A DNA stretch of 64,000 bases, taken from NCBI RefSeq assembly GCF_003610355.1, contig NZ_RAPY01000008.1, positions 124,001 to 188,000 on the forward strand. Reading direction: 5' to 3'. Positions 36,298 to 45,668 of the stretch are shown one piece after another. A program made the translations under genes and the position numbers. The stretch is from Sphingobacterium detergens. Its GTDB lineage: Bacteria > Bacteroidota > Bacteroidia > Sphingobacteriales > Sphingobacteriaceae. The notes below the pieces were generated by a model. It had not been told where the DNA came from, ran no database searches, and saw nothing but the letters and a program-made list of their open reading frames with translations. Position 1 is the stretch's first letter; every line of letters starts with the position of its first letter.

Positions 36298-36753
36298 ATG
36301 AGAAATTCATTTAAATTACTTCTTTTATCGGTATTTTTTATATTTAACGAATCTTGTAAAGAAAATGAAATTGAGATTCCTATTATAGACCCTCCAATGT
36401 ATAGTAACCAATATGCATGGAAAGAAACTGCAATAAAAAAGGGAAATGAAGAATGGAAAGAAATTCCAAATGGAAATATTCTTCGTCTTTACACTGATTA
36501 TAAAGTAGATGCAGATACTATGTTTGGAGCTTATGAATATAATGGCATAAATGCAAATATTGAGATAAATACTCCATCATCAATATACAAAGGATTTCTT
36601 AAAAAGAAAGATTCACTTTTCTTAAAAATACCAAATGAAAATGGACAGGAAAACTCTTATGTTTCCTTGAATTGTGAAATTCTGAGTAACTCCGAAATGA
36701 TTATTCGGAATAAACAGAGTGATCCCATGGTAAATGTCAAATACAAAAGATAA
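36298..36753 (+). CDS. Lipoprotein of unknown function
   Basis: 151 aa. The signal peptide ends in ESC (Cys 20), predicting a lipid anchor. The mature part is a small beta-rich domain (IEINTPSSIYKGFLKKKDSLF, SYVSLNCEILSNSEMIIRN) resembling short lipocalin-like proteins, without a recognised family. It is the only plus-strand gene in the toxin half and has its own strong terminator (36752-36789). A protective lipoprotein role is possible but unsupported beyond location. Confidence 0.6.
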   Translation: MRNSFKLLLLSVFFIFNESCKENEIEIPIIDPPMYSNQYAWKETAIKKGNEEWKEIPNGNILRLYTDYKVDADTMFGAYEYNGINANIEINTPSSIYKGFLKKKDSLFLKIPNENGQENSYVSLNCEILSNSEMIIRNKQSDPMVNVKYKR

Positions 36754-36789
36754 AAAGAAACCCGTATGGAAAATACGGGTTTCTTTTTT
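36752..36789. terminator. Hairpin terminator after the plus-strand lipoprotein gene
   Basis: AAAAAGAAACCCGTAT, loop GGAAA, ATACGGGTTTCTTTTT. 16-bp stem with a T-run; it directly abuts the protease relic on the other strand. Confidence 0.85.
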
Positions 36790-36790
36790 A

Positions 36791-37107
36791 TTATAAATTT
36801 GTGTGATTATTGGTTAACCTACAACAATTTGGAGGATTAGGATTACCGTTGTTCAAATATACCTGCAAAGTATATCTTTCTTGAGCAGTCATTGCAGTAT
36901 TATCAGATTTGTAAACAGTTGGAGCCGATTCTCTATATACATCTGACCTAACTATATTTGGTTAATAGAAATAGTTAGCATACGACCTATCCAAATCTGA
37001 TAGCACAGTTCTATTAACAGAGTAAGTCCTCCTTGAATTTAATGTGATCAAAGGAAAATTAAAATCTTTAGGGAAATCAGTCATACCGTACATCATAATT
37101 GAGATTC
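36791..37107 (-). pseudogene. C-terminal remnant of a second astacin-like protease
   Basis: Minus-strand reading gives ISIMMYGMTDFPKDFNF, VLSDLDRSYANYFY, a stop, then PNIVRSDVYRESAPTVYKS, TAQERYTLQVYLNNGNPN and a TAA at 36791-36793. This aligns with the C-terminus of the intact protease at 38152-39297 (Met-turn SSIMGY, then ARSDVYRELADVVYDG and LQAQLNNGNSTPP). The catalytic part is missing and an in-frame stop interrupts it, so it is a decayed copy. Confidence 0.75.
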
Positions 37108-37158
37108 TTAATCAATACAAAAGGAGAAGATTATTAAATATGTTGGAGCTGTTCAAGT

Positions 37159-38082
37159 TTAATTAAAAAATATAGGAAGAATAATTCCGAGCCTTAATCC
37201 GTGAATACTTAGATGGGTTTGGTTCAATCTCGTTGTAGGACGGCTTCCATTTTTAAGAAATAAGGTATCTACACCATTAGACGTTTGTTCTGTCAGGTAA
37301 TTATAAATCAAGAAAATGCTGAACTGGTTTTTTATTTTCGTGGATATTCTTAACGAGTAACCAATATTAAAACCATTTGATAAATGGGTAAAACTTTTGG
37401 GATGTTCAAAATTATTGATGAGGTTCCAGTTCCCATAAGAATTGTAATAAACTCTATTCAATATAAAATTACCTTGCAAAGAAAAGATAGGTGAAATCTC
37501 GTAATCCTTTTTAATCTTTAGACCAAAACCATCCGCCCGATATTTGTAATAAGATGTTAAATCACTATCTTCCGTTGAATGCATATCAAACTTTCTACGG
37601 TATGCAAATACATTTATGCCGGCTCCTAGATTGAATTTCGTGTCTTTAAAAAATAGGTATAGAACACTTAAATTCAATTGACTTTGCCTACCATTTTCAC
37701 TATCAAAATATAATGAACTAGTCTGCCCTGTTCGGTTATTCTCTTGATAATCTATATCTGTTCCTCTGCCAGATAAGGTCATTAAAAATGCATAAGAAGC
37801 TGACAGTTCAAAGAATTTGTATGGTTTATAAGAAAGCTCAATTCCTGTTCCTGAGCTTAATAGGTTCTTAAAATTCAATTCAGAGAGAATATTTGGATTT
37901 TCACCAAACATATTTCCAGCGATATTCCAATTAAAATTACTTGTCTCTATTTCTTGATAAATTCGCATGCGCAAACCATCCTGTGCGCTAAGATTATTTG
38001 GATATGCAACTTTTATGATACCTATCAATATGATTAAATATGTATGATAAAAGTTTACAGAGAAATATTTCAATTTTTTCAT
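37159..38082 (-). CDS. Outer-membrane beta-barrel protein
   Basis: 307 aa. A signal peptide (cleavage near LSA-QDG, residue 33-34) is followed by many alternating amphipathic strands with aromatic ends (for example GTGIELSYKPYKFFELSASYAF, FSIFLIYNYL, LRLGIILPIFF), as in medium-sized outer-membrane barrels of 10 to 14 strands. The shape recalls omptin-like barrels, but I see no clear catalytic Asp/His set. It ends the three-gene operon after the astacin-type protease; a 69-base gap separates them. Confidence 0.65.
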   Translation of the reverse strand: MKKLKYFSVNFYHTYLIILIGIIKVAYPNNLSAQDGLRMRIYQEIETSNFNWNIAGNMFGENPNILSELNFKNLLSSGTGIELSYKPYKFFELSASYAFLMTLSGRGTDIDYQENNRTGQTSSLYFDSENGRQSQLNLSVLYLFFKDTKFNLGAGINVFAYRRKFDMHSTEDSDLTSYYKYRADGFGLKIKKDYEISPIFSLQGNFILNRVYYNSYGNWNLINNFEHPKSFTHLSNGFNIGYSLRISTKIKNQFSIFLIYNYLTEQTSNGVDTLFLKNGSRPTTRLNQTHLSIHGLRLGIILPIFFN

Positions 38083-38151
38083 TGGTATTAAAAACCCCCA
38101 ACCACATTAAAAAGATGGATGGGGGACAATATTGCTTTATTTCACAAATAA

Positions 38152-39297
38152 TTAAAAGTCATTGGGTATTCTACCTCCAGCTGGAGGTGTAGAATTTCCA
38201 TTATTGAGCTGTGCCTGTAATTGTAAACGTTGGGAAGGGGTTAAAATATTATTATTTCCGTCATAAACTACATCCGCAAGTTCACGGTATACGTCAGAAC
38301 GTGCTATATATGGAAGATGATAATTATTTAACCAAATTCTATCAAGACCACTTAATAAGGTGCCTGACACAATTGGATCACCGTTTAACTTAGTATACAT
38401 TGGTAATGAAGTGTTGTTAACATGATCCGTAGAGGAAGTATAAGAATCATATCCCATAATTGAACTGAAATCGTATGCCCCGAAATAAGAATAATTAGTC
38501 GTCACCTTCGTGAACTGGGCAAGACCTTTAGTTGTTAGATTATTTGTCTTAATAGAGACATATTGATCTCGATCTGGACGATTCTGTTCATGCATCATAC
38601 CAATTGCATGGCAAAGCTCATGTACAATTGTAGAATAGTCGTTATCAAAAGGTGGATTTGGAAATGCAAAATCTGCTAATTTTAATTCTTGTTTTCCTCC
38701 TTCTGGGCGTCGTCCAATATGGGATGAAGAACTGGCGGATAGATTACCTACATAATTAATTTCTATATAGGGATATGCGAATCCCCAAGTTGGATCAACT
38801 GTTGGTTGTCCTGTTGCATTATAAAATCTTACATTCGTATTGTCTTGAATATGATTGAGCGCTAATTTTATTCCATTTATAAAATAATCTTTATTTGGGT
38901 GATTTAAGATACTTGGCCCATAAGTAAATCTTACCATAGCCCAAAGTCTATATGGGTCTGCATTCATTCCTAAATTTCTCGGTAAGGTTCCTTCTTTTTT
39001 TTCGACGGCAGCTACCGGAATATTAAATACAGGGTGAATGGTGGTATCGGGACTATCTTTGGTTTTACCATCTTCTCCACTTAAATTGCCCTTTTCATCC
39101 AAGGCTTTTAGTTGCATTGGAGATAGAATCATATCTCCTCCAAGAATATATTCATCTCCTCTTTTCTCGACGATTATTCCTGATTTTAGGGTTACAAATT
39201 CTGAATTTTCACTTTTGATTTCAGTGTCAATTTCGGGATTTTTACTACAAGAAAACACTAGTAAACTTGCTAGTAACAAAATACTTGTTCTTTTCAT
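38152..39297 (-). CDS. Astacin (M12A)-type zinc metalloprotease, lipoprotein
   Basis: 381 aa. Lipobox SC (Cys 17), so it is anchored in the envelope and probably surface-exposed. The zinc motif HELCHAIGMMHE (226-237; HExxHxxGxxHE) and the Met-turn SSIMGY (278-283, with the zinc-ligand-region Tyr) are intact. About 100 residues precede the catalytic domain and may act as a propeptide. Middle gene of an operon (DUF4377 lipoprotein, protease, barrel). Because CDCL toxins are known to need proteolytic activation, it is a candidate activator of the neighbouring toxins; inference only. Confidence 0.88.
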   Translation of the reverse strand: MKRTSILLLASLLVFSCSKNPEIDTEIKSENSEFVTLKSGIIVEKRGDEYILGGDMILSPMQLKALDEKGNLSGEDGKTKDSPDTTIHPVFNIPVAAVEKKEGTLPRNLGMNADPYRLWAMVRFTYGPSILNHPNKDYFINGIKLALNHIQDNTNVRFYNATGQPTVDPTWGFAYPYIEINYVGNLSASSSSHIGRRPEGGKQELKLADFAFPNPPFDNDYSTIVHELCHAIGMMHEQNRPDRDQYVSIKTNNLTTKGLAQFTKVTTNYSYFGAYDFSSIMGYDSYTSSTDHVNNTSLPMYTKLNGDPIVSGTLLSGLDRIWLNNYHLPYIARSDVYRELADVVYDGNNNILTPSQRLQLQAQLNNGNSTPPAGGRIPNDF

Positions 39298-39301
39298 AAT
39301 G

Positions 39302-39658
39302 TTATTTATTTATAGTTACCTGTTCTTTAGAAATAACTTCAATAAGTTTGTAGGTTTTGGGATTTCCATCTATTGGCGGAGTTGCCAAAATAGTTATCTG
39401 AACTTTTAGGTTGTAACGGTTTCCTTCCTCGAAAACAAAACCATTAATCTCTTCTAAACCTAAATGATACTCTTCATTATTACCCTCCCTCACCTTTAGC
39501 GCTGGTATATCCTTAGTTTGGTCTGGTTTCGCTGGAGGATGGGGTGCGACGTACTCAATATTAGGTTGAATCTCCAACTGTGCAATATAGGTTTGGTCAG
39601 AATTTTCTTTGTTGCACGAAAACAGGAAAGTTAACAAAAGGAAAATGCTATTTCTCAT
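39302..39658 (-). CDS. DUF4377-like lipoprotein
   Basis: 118 aa from the ATG at 39658 (MRNSIFLLLTFLFSC, lipobox Cys 15); the frame extends to a TTG at 39697, but the signal peptide fits only the ATG. The C-terminal part NGFVFEEGNRYNLKVQITI ... YKLIEVISKEQV matches the DUF4377 pattern (a G-x-x-Y-xLKV block and Y-xLIEVxSK end). Function unknown. It is 4 bases before the protease gene and may chaperone or inhibit it. First gene of the operon behind dyad copy D. Confidence 0.7.
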   Translation of the reverse strand: MRNSIFLLLTFLFSCNKENSDQTYIAQLEIQPNIEYVAPHPPAKPDQTKDIPALKVREGNNEEYHLGLEEINGFVFEEGNRYNLKVQITILATPPIDGNPKTYKLIEVISKEQVTINK

Positions 39659-39744
39659 GGAGTTTACTTTAAAATCTAAAACACTTTTGGCCTTCAATAC
39701 TTTTTCGAACTAATATTATTGAAATATTTTCACTCGAAAAAGTT

Positions 39745-39775
39745 ATCTCGCCCAACTCAACTTTGACCCATACAA
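39745..39775 (-). promoter_or_regulatory. Operator-like dyad, copy D (metalloprotease operon)
   Basis: Read on the minus strand: GTATGGGTCAAAGTTG then AGTTGGGCGAGAT. The dyad is GTCAAAG, TTGA, GTTGGGC (39750-39767): a weaker right arm but the same outer context as copies A and C. It lies about 90 bases before the ATG at 39658, pointing at it. Confidence 0.5.
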
Positions 39776-39921
39776 ACAATATGATTTCCTCGATAAAAAA
39801 AAAACAGAATTCAATATCTATAACTTCTAAAATAAAAATTCTCTCAACAAGCTCAGAAAAAATAGGTATTGAAGAATGGAGGGTAGCACTTTTCTAGGGA
39901 TAGTAAAATACGATCGCTGAG

Positions 39922-40082
39922 TGGAGATTTCGGACATTAGTGTTATACGATTCCGAGGCTAATTGACCAATTTGAACAAAACCACAAAATATAAGTATAA
40001 AGTAGCGTTGAAACCTCCCAACTTATTATTTTAATGGTCAAAATCATCCGTATTGACTGGTCAACAGTATCAAAATCTCCAG
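39922..40082. repeat. Diverged direct repeat R1 (left of the CDCL operon)
   Basis: Shares blocks with 47657-47842 in the same orientation and order: TGGAGATTTC.GACAT, TACGATTCCGAGGC.AATTGACC, TTTGAA.AAAACCA, ATGGTCAAAAT..TCCG.ATTGA.TGGTCA and GTATCAAAAT.TCC. It carries short internal TTGACC/GGTCAA units like the multiple terminal repeats of IS21-type elements, so both copies may be IS-end relics. Non-coding. Confidence 0.7.
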
Positions 40083-40096
40083 TAAAGAAAGTGGTT

Positions 40097-41632
40097 CTAT
40101 TTTATCTTAATTTTCAACTCATTATTATTTTTAATATTTCCTATTAACCGATCAGTATTAAAATAAAATGAATATTTATCCTGCCTTATTTTATTTCCGG
40201 TCTTTAGTTCCATTCTTTTATTTTCCATTCCTAGAATCCAAGCAATAGCTGGGTCATCTTGCCCTCCAAAGTCAGTATCTGTATCGTCACTTAGGGCGAC
40301 ATCAGATTTGATACCTTTGAAATAGTTGCTTTCCCTATTGGTATTTTTGAGTTCATACATCCCTAAATACAGATCAAACTGCCCCACTGGAATTCCAAAT
40401 GATCCAACTGGCTTACCGTAAGTATATACAGCAGAAAGGTTATCCTCTGATACACCTATAACCTGAACATCCATATACGGTTTTAGAATATTGATCAGTA
40501 GCTCACTTGCAGATGCAGTTCTGTTGCTCACTATAAAGTAAACTTTTTTTAAATCCGTCAACCCGTCATCTTTATGAAAATACGTTGTATTGGCTTCCAC
40601 ACTATAATCAATATCATAAAGGCTTATCTCTTTACCATTAATGATAACAGGCCGATGATATTCATCATACAATTTGTAGTTTTCTAATACTTTTGAATTC
40701 CCATCCTGCATTTGCCTGTTATAATGTTCAGTATACATAATCTTTGCGTCGGCATTATTAGGTGCAACCAGATTCGCAATAAAATCAGCTGTAATCTGAT
40801 ATCCCCCTTGGTTGTACCGAAGATCAATGATGAGTTCATTAATTTTTTCCTGTGTAAAAGAAAGAAAAATTGGAGTGAGATATTTTTGCGCGTTTTGAAT
40901 TGTAGTGAAACTATTTAATGCGAAATAGCCTATTGTCCTTTCCCCACTTCTCAATATATTTCGCTTTACAACTGGATTTATCTCATACGAAGCCGCGTTC
41001 AAGCGTACTTCTCGTTTCTTAATGCCTTCTTCCATAACTTCCAACTTTATGAAGGACATGGCAAGGGATTTTTTCCATTGATCCAAAAACGATTCCTCAG
41101 TTAGTACATTTTCTCCATTTATGGATAAAATTTGCGTCCCTCGTCTTAGCCCTGCTTTACCCGCAGGGGAATTGGGATCAACATATAATAAACGGAGAAT
41201 ATTATTTTTAACCACAACGGACAGACCAAAGGTATTGCTTACATTATAAGCATGCCTACGTTCACTTTCTTGGAATTCTCTAAACACAATACCGGAATAT
41301 TTGGGTCTATTCAGATCAAATATATTCCGTTCATAAAGCTCGCCTGTCGCAGCATCTTTTGCAAATTGCGTAATTTCAAATAATCCATTTTCATAACACC
41401 GAAACTCATTCAGACCTTGATTATAAAACCGTGAGGGGTTGAAACGATCAACTGAAGGAAGTTGATCGTTCCATAAATACACCCCCTGAGCGAGAAAAAA
41501 TATAGAGTCCAGATTTTCAATTATTCTTTTCTGCTCTTTAGATATTTGAGGGATATCATCATTCTTTTTATTGCAAGATTGCATTAGAAAGATGACCAAC
41601 AAAATTACAATTCCAATATTCGCTTGCTTCAT
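40097..41632 (-). CDS. S41 family C-terminal processing-type protease, lipoprotein
   Basis: 511 aa. Lipobox QSC (Cys 20). A PDZ domain (about 130-200; LRLLYVDPNSPAGKAGLRRG, QILSINGENV) is followed by the S41 catalytic domain: DLRYNQGGYQ, the nucleophile segment VSNRTASASELL and TYGKPVGSFG containing the catalytic-Lys region. It is the last gene of the CDCL operon, 15 bases after the long CDCL gene. It may process the toxins or their receptor; the co-operonic position is the evidence, the role is inferred. Confidence 0.85.
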   Translation of the reverse strand: MKQANIGIVILLVIFLMQSCNKKNDDIPQISKEQKRIIENLDSIFFLAQGVYLWNDQLPSVDRFNPSRFYNQGLNEFRCYENGLFEITQFAKDAATGELYERNIFDLNRPKYSGIVFREFQESERRHAYNVSNTFGLSVVVKNNILRLLYVDPNSPAGKAGLRRGTQILSINGENVLTEESFLDQWKKSLAMSFIKLEVMEEGIKKREVRLNAASYEINPVVKRNILRSGERTIGYFALNSFTTIQNAQKYLTPIFLSFTQEKINELIIDLRYNQGGYQITADFIANLVAPNNADAKIMYTEHYNRQMQDGNSKVLENYKLYDEYHRPVIINGKEISLYDIDYSVEANTTYFHKDDGLTDLKKVYFIVSNRTASASELLINILKPYMDVQVIGVSEDNLSAVYTYGKPVGSFGIPVGQFDLYLGMYELKNTNRESNYFKGIKSDVALSDDTDTDFGGQDDPAIAWILGMENKRMELKTGNKIRQDKYSFYFNTDRLIGNIKNNNELKIKIK

Positions 41633-41647
41633 TTTGATTTCAAAATT

Positions 41648-43375
41648 CTAATTAGGATATGCCTCACCTTTCCTCTGTGCCTTGTAATGGTCAATTACTC
41701 TCGGAAGAACATAGTAATTCTCACTAGAAACCATATCAAAGTGACAATAGTCCCTAGATAAAGTCGCATCAGATCCGTAGCGGACATAATAGAATACCCT
41801 TTTATTCTCAATCAATTGATCAGATGTCGGGTATTTCCAAGTTTCACTTTCAGTTCGTTTACCGTCATTCCAAGATCCGACCCAATTAGAAGTACTTAAT
41901 GAACCATAATCCCGTTCATATTTATAGTCAATAAAGATCGGAGCATCACTATACTTTCGGTTCGCCGTTGGGTCTTTATAAAAACTCATGTAGATATCTG
42001 AATAAGTGAATTTTGGATTTGAGGATGAATTAGCCTCCCAATTGCTATTTTTATATTCAATTCGGACATAAGGTTTTTCAAAAGGCCCATAGTTAATCTG
42101 AAAAGGAGCTTCGACCAATCCGTTTCCACTATTTAAATAAGCTAGTTGAAAGGCAATAGGCACTCCTGGACTTGCCTTGGAATACGTTGTATTAGCACTC
42201 AATACTTGAATAAAACCACTCAATCCTGAAACGGAAACTGCAGGTGAAGTATCTGTGCCAATCCCGGTATATTTAACTTTAATACTCGCTTCATTTATAA
42301 TAGTTTTCTCTTCCGCAGTTAAAGCCGTACCTATCCCAATCATATTTTTTAATATTCCGAGCTGTTTATAAACAGCGTTATACAATTTAGTCGAACTATA
42401 GGAAGATTCTATTACCATGATACCCATGCGACCATAGGTCACACTTTTTACATACACCGGAGTCACCCCTCCGGTAATAGCCTGCATATTCAGACCAGTA
42501 GGATCAAATAATTGCGTATTATTTGTGGGCACATCCATGTCAATTGTAAAATTGTGCTGGAAAAATTTAATCTTAATCGCCGATGTTGAAGCAATTAGGT
42601 GATTCTCGCCCTGTTGAGTAGTATTTGTATTAATCAAAAATGCATCTAAGCCCTTATTGAATCCATAAATAGTTTTTAATTCCTCATATACACGGAAAGT
42701 ATCCATTTCTACTATCAAAGAAGCTGCCCCCACGTCACCGGGATTTGTATTCTCTAAATCTGTCAGCGCCGCGTTATATAAAGCAGCTTGTGAAACCGGA
42801 CGGGGAAGACTTGTACGGGCAACAGCCGAACCAGAAACTGGCATGGAAGTAGATATGGTAATCGGTCGGATATTATTGGAAATACCTGTTAACATTTGTG
42901 GTGAAAAAACACCTTCTATACTCTGGCCCTTTAATATAGCGCCCGGATAAATATTGAGTCCCATTGATTGATCTGTAATAGTGAACATCTGGGATTTATA
43001 TTTCTGATAAAAATATAGTTTATTTGGATCAGGAGTAGGAGCATTACTACCGTTAACAATTATTCCCGGACCATCTTTATAACCGCCTGAACCTGCTTTT
43101 GGTTTAAATGGATTATCTTCGTCCGGTGGGGTAGTCACATCCGCTCTTTTCCCTCCTGATGATCTTTTGCTAGACGAATTATTGTCTGGATTAGATTTTG
43201 AACTGACTGTAAAATCTTGGATCTTCGGTATTCTTAATTGATCCAACGCTTGTCTACCGCTCGTATTGTTAAAGTCGGATTCCAGTTTAGAACAACTGAT
43301 GGTTAAAAAAATCATCAGTACCAGCGGAACATATTTCATGATCCGTGACAAGAAATAATTCTTTTTACTTTTCAT
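41648..43375 (-). CDS. CDC-like pore-forming toxin, long form (CDCL-L), lipoprotein
   Basis: 575 aa. Lipobox ISC (Cys 28); an alternative ATG at 43339 gives the same anchor. After a Ser/Gly-rich linker (about 50-110) comes the thiol-activated-cytolysin core: YPGAILKGQSI (143-153), PVYVKSVTYGRMGIMVIES (306-324; SVTYGR 311-316) and ASPGVPIAFQLAYL (401-414). These align with cholesterol-dependent-cytolysin blocks YPGALL, SSVAYGR and TPGVPIAYTT. A C-terminal domain (about 430-575) takes the place of CDC domain 4 but lacks the Trp-rich undecapeptide. Known CDCLs of Bacteroidota are two-component toxins; this fits the long partner. Confidence 0.8.
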   Translation of the reverse strand: MKSKKNYFLSRIMKYVPLVLMIFLTISCSKLESDFNNTSGRQALDQLRIPKIQDFTVSSKSNPDNNSSSKRSSGGKRADVTTPPDEDNPFKPKAGSGGYKDGPGIIVNGSNAPTPDPNKLYFYQKYKSQMFTITDQSMGLNIYPGAILKGQSIEGVFSPQMLTGISNNIRPITISTSMPVSGSAVARTSLPRPVSQAALYNAALTDLENTNPGDVGAASLIVEMDTFRVYEELKTIYGFNKGLDAFLINTNTTQQGENHLIASTSAIKIKFFQHNFTIDMDVPTNNTQLFDPTGLNMQAITGGVTPVYVKSVTYGRMGIMVIESSYSSTKLYNAVYKQLGILKNMIGIGTALTAEEKTIINEASIKVKYTGIGTDTSPAVSVSGLSGFIQVLSANTTYSKASPGVPIAFQLAYLNSGNGLVEAPFQINYGPFEKPYVRIEYKNSNWEANSSSNPKFTYSDIYMSFYKDPTANRKYSDAPIFIDYKYERDYGSLSTSNWVGSWNDGKRTESETWKYPTSDQLIENKRVFYYVRYGSDATLSRDYCHFDMVSSENYYVLPRVIDHYKAQRKGEAYPN

Positions 43376-43502
43376 ACTTTTCTAGAATTTTATAAGCACA
43401 GGTATCCTTGGCATACACAAAACATGATGCTTATTGGTTAAAAACTGTATTATTGAATAATTTAGATTTTGTTAAAAGCGTAAAATTCTAACAATATTAA
43501 GC

Positions 43503-44483
43503 TCAATTTCCGAGTGGCATTCCATTTCCTATTGCCCATTTTCGGGTTCTTTTTTCCTTCATCTGACCATTTTCATTATAAATATTATAACTAGCGCTTA
43601 CCACATTATTCTGAGTATTATAATCAGTAATTTTTATGGAATAATCAGCGGGAATATTATTGGTCTCTTTGAGATTATCCTTCCAAATTAAAGGCTGTTT
43701 TCCTGCCCATTTATCTTCAACGCTAGTGACTATCTGCAACCTAGCCACAACGCCCTCAGGTATAAAGGTCATATATTCATGATTATTAATTGGAATATTT
43801 CCTGCTCCCCCAGAAGGATAATAGGCATCGGTAGCATCTATATCTTTGGTATAGCGAACTGAAAAATCCCGCTCGTAACATACCAATTGAGTTCCCCGCT
43901 GTCCGAGGCCCATATTCCCTCCTCCCCTATTAAGGTCTTTGTCAGTGCCCTCCCTTACCAATAACGAATTTTGGTACCATTGTACTAAAGAAATATTGTA
44001 ATCAACATAAGACCAATCTAAGGGCTCCTCAACCTTATACTTTTTGGTATAAAATTTCTTGCTGTCAAGATCTATATTCGCAAGAAGTTGAACGTACTTA
44101 TTCGGAATTTCCAAATCATCAAGAATGAGGCGCAATGAAAGCGTGGCATGGTTAGAATTAATATATTTATTGGGCGATACTAAATAAGTAAAAAGCTTTT
44201 TTGAATTTTCAGGGATTTCACTTGCTTCAATTGTCGGGCAAACTTCTGAAAAAATCGTCTTCCCATCTTTATTATCGACCCTGACCTCCAAAGTATTATC
44301 CAGTGTACTTACCACATAATATTGGTTACCCATACTATCTGTTTTGGTATCGGTTCTCCATTTTTCATTTTTCTTTTCAGGAATGTTTGGAGTATCTTTT
44401 TTACATGAGAAAAAGAAAAACCCAATTAAAAATAATCCTATTAATACCCCTGAACTTTTTGGTCTACATGTTGTACTCATCAT
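43503..44483 (-). CDS. Unknown lipoprotein inside the CDCL operon
   Basis: 326 aa. The signal peptide ends in FSC (Cys 27). The mature part is mixed beta (TLSLRLILDDLEIPNKYVQLL, YSIKITDYNTQNNVVSASY) with no family I recognise and no enzyme motif. It lies between a short and the long CDCL gene, 10 bases after the short one. In characterised CDCL systems the producer is protected by a surface lipoprotein, so this is the first candidate for self-protection; that is inference from position and anchoring. It could instead be a receptor-binding or accessory toxin subunit. Confidence 0.65.
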   Translation of the reverse strand: MMSTTCRPKSSGVLIGLFLIGFFFFSCKKDTPNIPEKKNEKWRTDTKTDSMGNQYYVVSTLDNTLEVRVDNKDGKTIFSEVCPTIEASEIPENSKKLFTYLVSPNKYINSNHATLSLRLILDDLEIPNKYVQLLANIDLDSKKFYTKKYKVEEPLDWSYVDYNISLVQWYQNSLLVREGTDKDLNRGGGNMGLGQRGTQLVCYERDFSVRYTKDIDATDAYYPSGGAGNIPINNHEYMTFIPEGVVARLQIVTSVEDKWAGKQPLIWKDNLKETNNIPADYSIKITDYNTQNNVVSASYNIYNENGQMKEKRTRKWAIGNGMPLGN

Positions 44484-44492
44484 AAAATATAT

Positions 44493-45647
44493 TTAATGGT
44501 CAATTCTAAAGGTTGTTTTAAATGGCGAGTTATCTTTTAGATATTTTGCCGTATAGTGAATCGGGACACCTGGATCACTTGCTGTAAATGTACCTACGTT
44601 CTGTGCGATAAAATCAGATACCCCATCTGGACTTGGATTGATCAATAGCTGTATCACATTATTGCCCATGGTACTTCCCAAAAGATAGATCGTTATACGA
44701 CAACTGGCAAAAAGATTAGTTTCTTCCTGTGTATAAGATTCTGTTGTTTTTTTAAGGATCTTTTTTATCACCTTTTGAAAAGCACTCTTCATTTCAGAAC
44801 TATTGTTGTTAGATTCAAGTACCAGTAATCCGAACCTACCATAAGTTACGGAATTAATATATACCGGCGAAATTCCATTAAAAGCATTAGCTGGAATAGA
44901 AGCCATATCAATAAGCTCATTAGCAGTGGGATCAGACATTGTATAAGTAAAATTCTCGACAGTATAACTGGCCACAAATTTAGTTGAATAGTAAGTTCCG
45001 CTTGAATAGGAATCAAAATTAGTATTTGTCGAAGAAAATAGCCTATGCTGATTTACATTATAACCAAAAGCATATTTCACTTCCTCATATCTTGAAAATG
45101 CGGCAAAATAATCAGAGTAGTTAAGTATCGTATTACCTGAAAAGCCGGGAGCCAATAGCGCATTCCGTAAAAATATACGGCTATTTGAAAGACTTGGAGA
45201 GGATAGAGTGCCAATTGATAAACTAGAAGGAAATGATAATTGAACACTGATCGGTGCGGTCTGATAACCGGAAAAGGTTTCAAATTGATCCGATGCTATT
45301 GACGCTGCCTTTAAAAGTGAACCGGGATAAATATAACTTAGATTACCCGGTGTTACTACCATCTCGTCAGATTCATAAAATGAGCTTGTCCCTAAACCAT
45401 TGGACCAGACACTGTCCCGGAGATGTATCATTCCTGCAGTTTTTTTCTTGTCAAATACTGTTTTGACGTCATTATTTTTATTCCTAAGATCAACAATATC
45501 CAAGGGTGCTATACGGAGTTTGCTAAAATATTCCGAAAGGAGTTTCCCATCACCTTTTTCAGCAGGCGATGGGCTCTGAATTTCCTCTTTTTTACATCCA
45601 ATAAATAAAAGAAGAGAAAAAATGGCTATGATTTTTTTGATTTTCAT
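44493..45647 (-). CDS. CDC-like pore-forming toxin, short form 1 (CDCL-S), lipoprotein
   Basis: 384 aa. Lipobox IGC (Cys 18). Core blocks LRDSVWSNGLGTSSFYES (77-94), IYPGSLLKAASI (106-117), PVYINSVTYGRFGLLVLES (261-279; SVTYGR 266-271) and DPGVPIHYTAKYLKDNS (358-374). The chain ends 10 residues after this block, so it has CDC domains 1-3 but no domain 4. That matches the short partner of two-component CDCL toxins. It is 10 bases before the unknown lipoprotein gene and 21 bases after the other short toxin gene. Confidence 0.8.
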   Translation of the reverse strand: MKIKKIIAIFSLLLFIGCKKEEIQSPSPAEKGDGKLLSEYFSKLRIAPLDIVDLRNKNNDVKTVFDKKKTAGMIHLRDSVWSNGLGTSSFYESDEMVVTPGNLSYIYPGSLLKAASIASDQFETFSGYQTAPISVQLSFPSSLSIGTLSSPSLSNSRIFLRNALLAPGFSGNTILNYSDYFAAFSRYEEVKYAFGYNVNQHRLFSSTNTNFDSYSSGTYYSTKFVASYTVENFTYTMSDPTANELIDMASIPANAFNGISPVYINSVTYGRFGLLVLESNNNSSEMKSAFQKVIKKILKKTTESYTQEETNLFASCRITIYLLGSTMGNNVIQLLINPSPDGVSDFIAQNVGTFTASDPGVPIHYTAKYLKDNSPFKTTFRIDH

Positions 45648-45668
45648 ACCAGACAGATTTTAAATAAC

